A DNA stretch of 64,000 nucleotides from Parus major. Taxonomy: Eukaryota > Chordata > Aves > Passeriformes > Paridae. The DNA lies in the NCBI RefSeq assembly GCF_001522545.3, contig NC_031770.1:3470281-3534280 (forward strand), given 5' to 3'. Positions 59,401 through 64,000 of this stretch are shown here, in pieces. Under the pieces are notes generated by a model. The model was not told where the DNA came from and did no database searches. It saw only the letters and a program-made list of their open reading frames with translations. Every line of letters begins with the position of its first letter. Positions within the stretch are counted from its first letter, which is position 1. A program made the position numbers and the translations under genes.

Positions 59401-62400
59401 GAGCCAACACCAAGAGGGTGAAAAGCTGTGCAAATACCACGGCTTGAAGAGGACAAGAAAAGAACGCAGTAAATTTGTATCACATACAGACACCTAAATA
59501 TATACACACTACTGCTTTTTAAATCGTAACTTGTCAGTTGTGATCTGTAGAAATCAGTTTTTTTGAGACTGAGCTTCAGAGCAGAATTTTCAGGCATGTC
59601 TCAAACCCAACGATACGTGTATGTTGCAATTTTAATATTTTGGATGTATATAAGCTTAAAATGGCATCAGAGAGCCAAGAGGAAACCTCTAAAACTCAAG
59701 CAAAAAAATGCAACCTTATACAAAACAACTGAATGAAAAACAAGCATGCAAAACCACAGGGCAGTGTGACTGGATGTGGTTCTAGAGGTTTAAAAATATT
59801 CTCCTTCCTAAGGTATTAGGAATTTGAAATAAAGGGTGAAATACGGTGTCACGTAATACGACAACTTTTTAAATCCAGGTATTTACATTATGTAGTGCCA
59901 CTTCTGGATGCACGATGGGGAAACCCCACTAGAGACATTTTCTGGCTCTCTTAACATCTTTTCAAACACTTGGATTACACAGTCAATTTGATGGTGCACA
60001 AAAAGACACAGCATCATTCTGAAAGCTTTAAAAAAGAAGGGTTACTTACCCTACAGTAACCGTGCTTCTTCGAAATGTGTTGCCCACACAGATTCCCATC
60101 TACGTGCACATAGGCCCCATGTGCAGGAGATTGGATTCTTTCTGAATAGCTGTGTCCACTGGGGCTGTGCCTGCACCCAGTGTGTCCTTGCGACCACTGT
60201 ACCTGAGGGCACAAGGGGTATGGCGGCTTCAACCACCACTCAATTCCTTCACCCGTAAGAATCCCCTAGGACAGGACTCGGAATTAGCACAGCAGGAGGA
60301 GCACAGAATCTGTGTGGACAAAGCATCTTGAAGAACCACAGTTACCGGACAGCAAGTAACCAGTTCTCCTGCTTCAAATGATTGTCCATACATATTCCTT
60401 TTTGGGTGGGATTCACCTGACCTGACTTTAGCTATCTAAAATCTAGTCACTGGTGTTCCCTGCACTCTGTGGAGAGGGAGCCGCCTCATCCACGCTCCGG
60501 TGCCTGGGACAGGAAGGAGGGGAGCTCTTTCTCTCCTTCCCAGGGTAACTATTTCTGGCCAGGAGCCCCAGGAAGAGCTGGATGCTGACCTTTTAGATAG
60601 GCAAAGTGACGTGAGCTGAATCCCACCGTTGCTGCAGCTGTAACAACGGGACGTGGCAAGTCACTAGGGAGTAGCCCCACCAAAGCTGGCATCCCATCAG
60701 GAAGCCCACAGAAGGGAAAATGGGAAGTGAAAAGACTTAAAGCTCTTTATGACATTTCAGGCACTGGATTTTACCCAAACAAGTAGGAGATTATGCCTCA
60801 GTCCCAGCTGAATGGACTCTAATGGAACCTGCAGGGTCTCCTTGGCTGTCTGGCAATATAGCTTAAAATAGTGTGAAACCCATCTGGACAATCCCTGGGT
60901 GGTGCCTCAATTTCCTTCATAAATCCCACAGACAGACTGGGAAATTACCAAAATGTGTGCCATGGGTTTTTTTTCCTACCACAAAGCCCAAACCCTTATG
61001 GTGTTTGCAGTATGAAGCTGTGTATCCCCAAGGGCAGGGAAATGGTGCTTCTGTAGTGCACATCTAGAATGGAGTATATGAGGACAACACATCTTGAAGA
61101 AGAATTATGCTTTGTTTACAAAGAAAAGGTAAATGCATTGAGCTACTGGATTCTTCCAATTCTTTGATAAAAATGGGAAAACAACAGAGAAATAGTTCTT
61201 TATAGGACCACTTGTTTACATACCTTGCTGGCTTCCACCATGGTGGGCAAGAGGCACATGTTGAGCTCGGGACGCGGAGGACGAATATTGCTTTTCCCCC
61301 CTATTAATTTCAAATTTTCACGACATGGAAAATAAGGTCCAAGAGACACTGTAGTGTAAGTTCAGATAAAATAGGGATATATTAAAAAGGTCAATATTTG
61401 ACATCAGCAAGGAACACGATAGAGTAATAATAGCGTAAGAGAACTTCAAAATACAATCACTGAAATACCTACTTGGGATATTACTGTGGTGGTATGTACA
61501 ATGATTGTGCTGTAGAAATGGAACCAGAGTATGTAGGAAATCATGAGGACTTAAAAGTACAAGCTCCTTGAGGACATCTACAAACAAAAAGTTGTTTTTG
61601 CTATTACAAATTGTTATTTCTTAACAGCAAACAGTTCAACTTCAGGCTCATGCATTTGCAAACTCTCTCTCGTATCCCTTTTGCCGCAGCTCCACCGTGA
61701 GCAACACCTGAGTGACACCCCTGCCTCCGTCCCGATTCCCTTCACCTCTGCCCTGGGACAGACCCTGCTCAGTGGTGCAGCCACCACCAGGGAGGGGCCA
61801 GCTTGGACAATGAGAACCTCAATAAAATTACCCTCTTTGCTTCTTCTTTAACACAGCAGGTTTGACACCTGGAAAATGGCAACCAGCAGCAGTCAGAAGG
61901 ACGACCAGAGAATACTCAAAATAGGGGGAAACACATACAAATCACACCAAAAAAAGGTATTTTGGACACAGTGTCAGGCCTCTATCAGCAATCCATTAAA
62001 TAATATTAAAAAAGCCTGAACTAGAAAAAAACTGGACCTTTCTGGAATAGCTCCACTAATGCAAGAGAGGGATTTGTGTATAATATCTGTGTCTACACTT
62101 TAAAAAGCTAAACCATTCTTTTCTACAGGCTATTTTAAGCTTTAGTTCCACTATTACACTTCACTGAATCATAAAAATTAACAGGAAAATCTGTTTCTCA
62201 GAGTAACTTGGTCTCCACGCTCCCTTCTGAGGGGAGCTTTAGTTCATGTTTGAATTTTAATGTCAGGTTTAGGATTTGACTCTAAACTCAGTGACACCTC
62301 AGCTGAGGAGTTACTCCTCAGTCATGCCCCTTATCAGGTGGCAAATCGGTCTCACAAAGCGACCCGTGGCTTTCTGTGCCCCCAGTGGAACATTCAATGT

Positions 62401-63151
62401 AACCTGACAGACCCAGAACTCTCTGGAGAAAGAACACTGGTCCTGAAGCACTGACAGTACCACACCAACAATCCCGACCTCCAGGGTTTCTAGCAGAGCA
62501 CGTGCATTAGTGGCACTTCCATCTCACAGCAGGTGCCTGTGCAGGACAGGTCCTGCATGGCCAGGACTTACCAATGCAGGCGTTTCTAAGCTCGGGAGGA
62601 CTGTAGGAATTGAGCAGAGTTAAGAGCTTATGGGCAAATTCAATCCGCTCCTGCCACTGAATGAGAGCTTGCTTCACATCTGCAAATGCAAACATCCCAG
62701 GAGGCTGCTTAGCTCATGGCTCAAAAGCTTGTTAAATAAAGCACAGAATTTTACTGTTGAGGAATCTCTTTTTCCCTCTACCGTGAATCCATCTAGGAAT
62801 CTGTTAAATCGCAATGGTTTACTGCTATTAAATTTATGAAATCTAGTTTTGTGTTAAATCAGTAAGTAATTTAATAAGTAACAATATCCATTAAAAGCCA
62901 CATATTCTACAGTACAGCAGGTTTTTAAAAACAGCTAATAAACAAGACAAAACACTAGGAATTGGGTGAGGGAAATTAATTTTAGAGACAAGAGGTATAA
63001 TCCTTTCAAGAGTTATAATCAAACCTTTTCTTTGCAGGTATGGACGTGTGGATTTCAGAACCGAAAGGAAAATGGACAGAAGCTCTACCAGGTCTCCAGT
63101 CACGTGGCAAGCTGTGGCCTCGTGGTACATCATGTGCAATGTGTTAAAAGA
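55886..63151 (-). CDS. USP34: USP34, ubiquitin hydrolase, last ten coding exons (C-terminal 573 aa)
   Basis: USP34 is a giant deubiquitinase (about 3,500 residues in mammals) linked to Wnt/axin and DNA-damage signalling; only its C-terminal region lies here and the catalytic domain is outside. Exons in transcript order: 63151-63025, 62679-62572, 61577-61473, 61348-61224, 59177-59054, 58356-58277, 57707-57567, 57441-57295, 56880-56721, 56490-55886. All phases agree (1,722 nt with stop, first exon phase 0). Recognisable stretches: LHMMYHEATACHVTGDLVEL, LKELVLLSPHDFLHTLVPFL, DDVYDRMLLDYFFSYHQF, VLVAYEGLPLHLALFPKL, LLSVHTPKQLN and the C-terminus HVVTRISGKGNQAAS. The helical exons resemble armadillo-like solenoid. 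The gene runs off the right edge. It is tail-to-tail with AHSA2, as in mammals. Confidence 0.97.
60039..61105. mobile_element. DNA-transposon-like element with terminal and internal inverted repeats, in a USP34 intron
   Basis: The left end (60039-60110: ggttacttaccctacagtaa, cttcttcgaaatgtgttgcc) recurs inverted at 60305-60362 and again, more diverged, at about 61046-61102 (gtgcacatctagaatg, acaacacatcttgaagaag). The pattern suggests a non-autonomous TIR element of about 1.07 kb, or a shorter one of about 320 bp inserted near a related copy. No transposase frame is present. I do not assign a superfamily. Confidence 0.6.
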
Positions 63152-64000
63152 CTGGTAAGGAAAAAAAAAAAGCCAAAACTTAATGTTACCAAACTAAGGT
63201 ACTTGTTAGTATTCCTCTTTTTATCCTGCAGATACATTACATTCATTTTATGCTCAAACAAGGTATTTTATACTCAAAAAATATATGGTGTCAGATATAA
63301 TCACAAAGTTCTTCATTTGTTTTCAAGGTAAAAGGGTTGTGTTACCAGCTCAAAATAATTACCAAGTTTTCACACCTTCATCTACAACTCAATAAATAAA
63401 ATGTCATTTGAGACACTATTTTTATATCCCTGTAATCCCAAACTTTCTTTGCCAGCAGAGAAAGTGATACAAGAGGTGCACAAAGACAGACAGCTGTATG
63501 AATGTGGGGAAAAAAGGTAGGATTAAGATGGATGCCAGTCATTTTTCAAAATGCTGCTGAAGGATATATGGTTGTACATCAAATGAATTACTTCTCCCTT
63601 TATGCCTCGTGGGCATTTGTGATTTATAGAAATATTGGGAAGGAAAAGCAACTCATTTCCGAACTGCAAAAATTCTAGCACAGGATGTAAGAGAAGATAT
63701 TTAATCTGCTGGGGTATTTGAAAGATAAAGAAACAGCCTCAGTCCCTAGAATGCAAACCCTTGCCAGGCCCTTTTTATATTCCAGTGAAGACAAAAGACA
63801 CACAGCCAGTCCTAGGTGGAAAACTTTCCTGGACGTGACAACTCCTTAATGCAGTTTTTTGTCACCAGGCAAACACTTCCAGCCAACAAATGACAATATA
63901 AGGCCAGTTACCCTCAAGCTGTAAAGCAGCATCAATTTAATCTAATTTCTAGCAATGTTTTACACAGGATAAATTTATTTTATATTACTCTTCATAAACA
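63152..64000 (-). other. USP34 intron, no feature seen
   Basis: Between the first USP34 exon of the window (ending 63151) and the right edge I see no further exon or repeat. The next upstream USP34 exon must lie outside. Confidence 0.6.

Noticed and set aside
1..64000. tRNA, rRNA or known snoRNA/microRNA genes
   Set aside because: I saw no cloverleaf with A/B boxes, no rRNA blocks and no convincing long hairpin; short hairpins were not enough.

Overview
The window looks like avian nuclear DNA. It carries scattered CR1 LINE 3' ends, short introns with GT/AG borders, and vertebrate proteins that read cleanly once introns are removed. The order cadherin gene (+), AHSA2 (+), USP34 (-) matches the mammalian C2orf74-AHSA2-USP34 neighbourhood (human 2p15), so the locus is recognisable by synteny. 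No species can be named from the sequence alone.

Layout. 1-4585: no coding exon recognised; it may hold the 3' untranslated end of an upstream gene, and it has a strong G-quadruplex motif. 4586-42332: a large cadherin gene that I assembled into 44 coding exons. Every splice junction keeps frame, giving 7,632 nt and a 2,543-residue protein: signal peptide, about 21 extracellular cadherin (EC) repeats, a membrane-adjacent domain, one transmembrane helix and a tail of about 195 residues. 42592: its poly(A) signal. 42780-43560: a CpG island. 43044-51594: AHSA2, nine exons, 337 residues, an Hsp90 co-chaperone. 51700-55250: tail-to-tail intergenic DNA. 55250-63151: the last ten coding exons of USP34 on the minus strand, continuing past the right edge.

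The main discovery candidate is the cadherin. It is not one of the named mammalian cadherins I know. EC1 has a pair of cysteines placed like those in protocadherin-15 EC1. The juxtamembrane segment has the pattern of the membrane-adjacent (MAD) fold of the CDH23/PCDH15/CDHR2 group. The extreme C-terminus carries a short LKGVxFS-type motif that resembles, from memory, the C-terminus of the small single-pass mammalian protein C2orf74, which sits at the same place and in the same orientation. I therefore propose that mammalian C2orf74 is the surviving transmembrane/tail stub of this cadherin, whose ectodomain exons were lost.

The three genes have no evident joint pathway. AHSA2 stimulates Hsp90, USP34 is a large deubiquitinase, and the cadherin is a predicted adhesion receptor. 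They share the window by conserved synteny.
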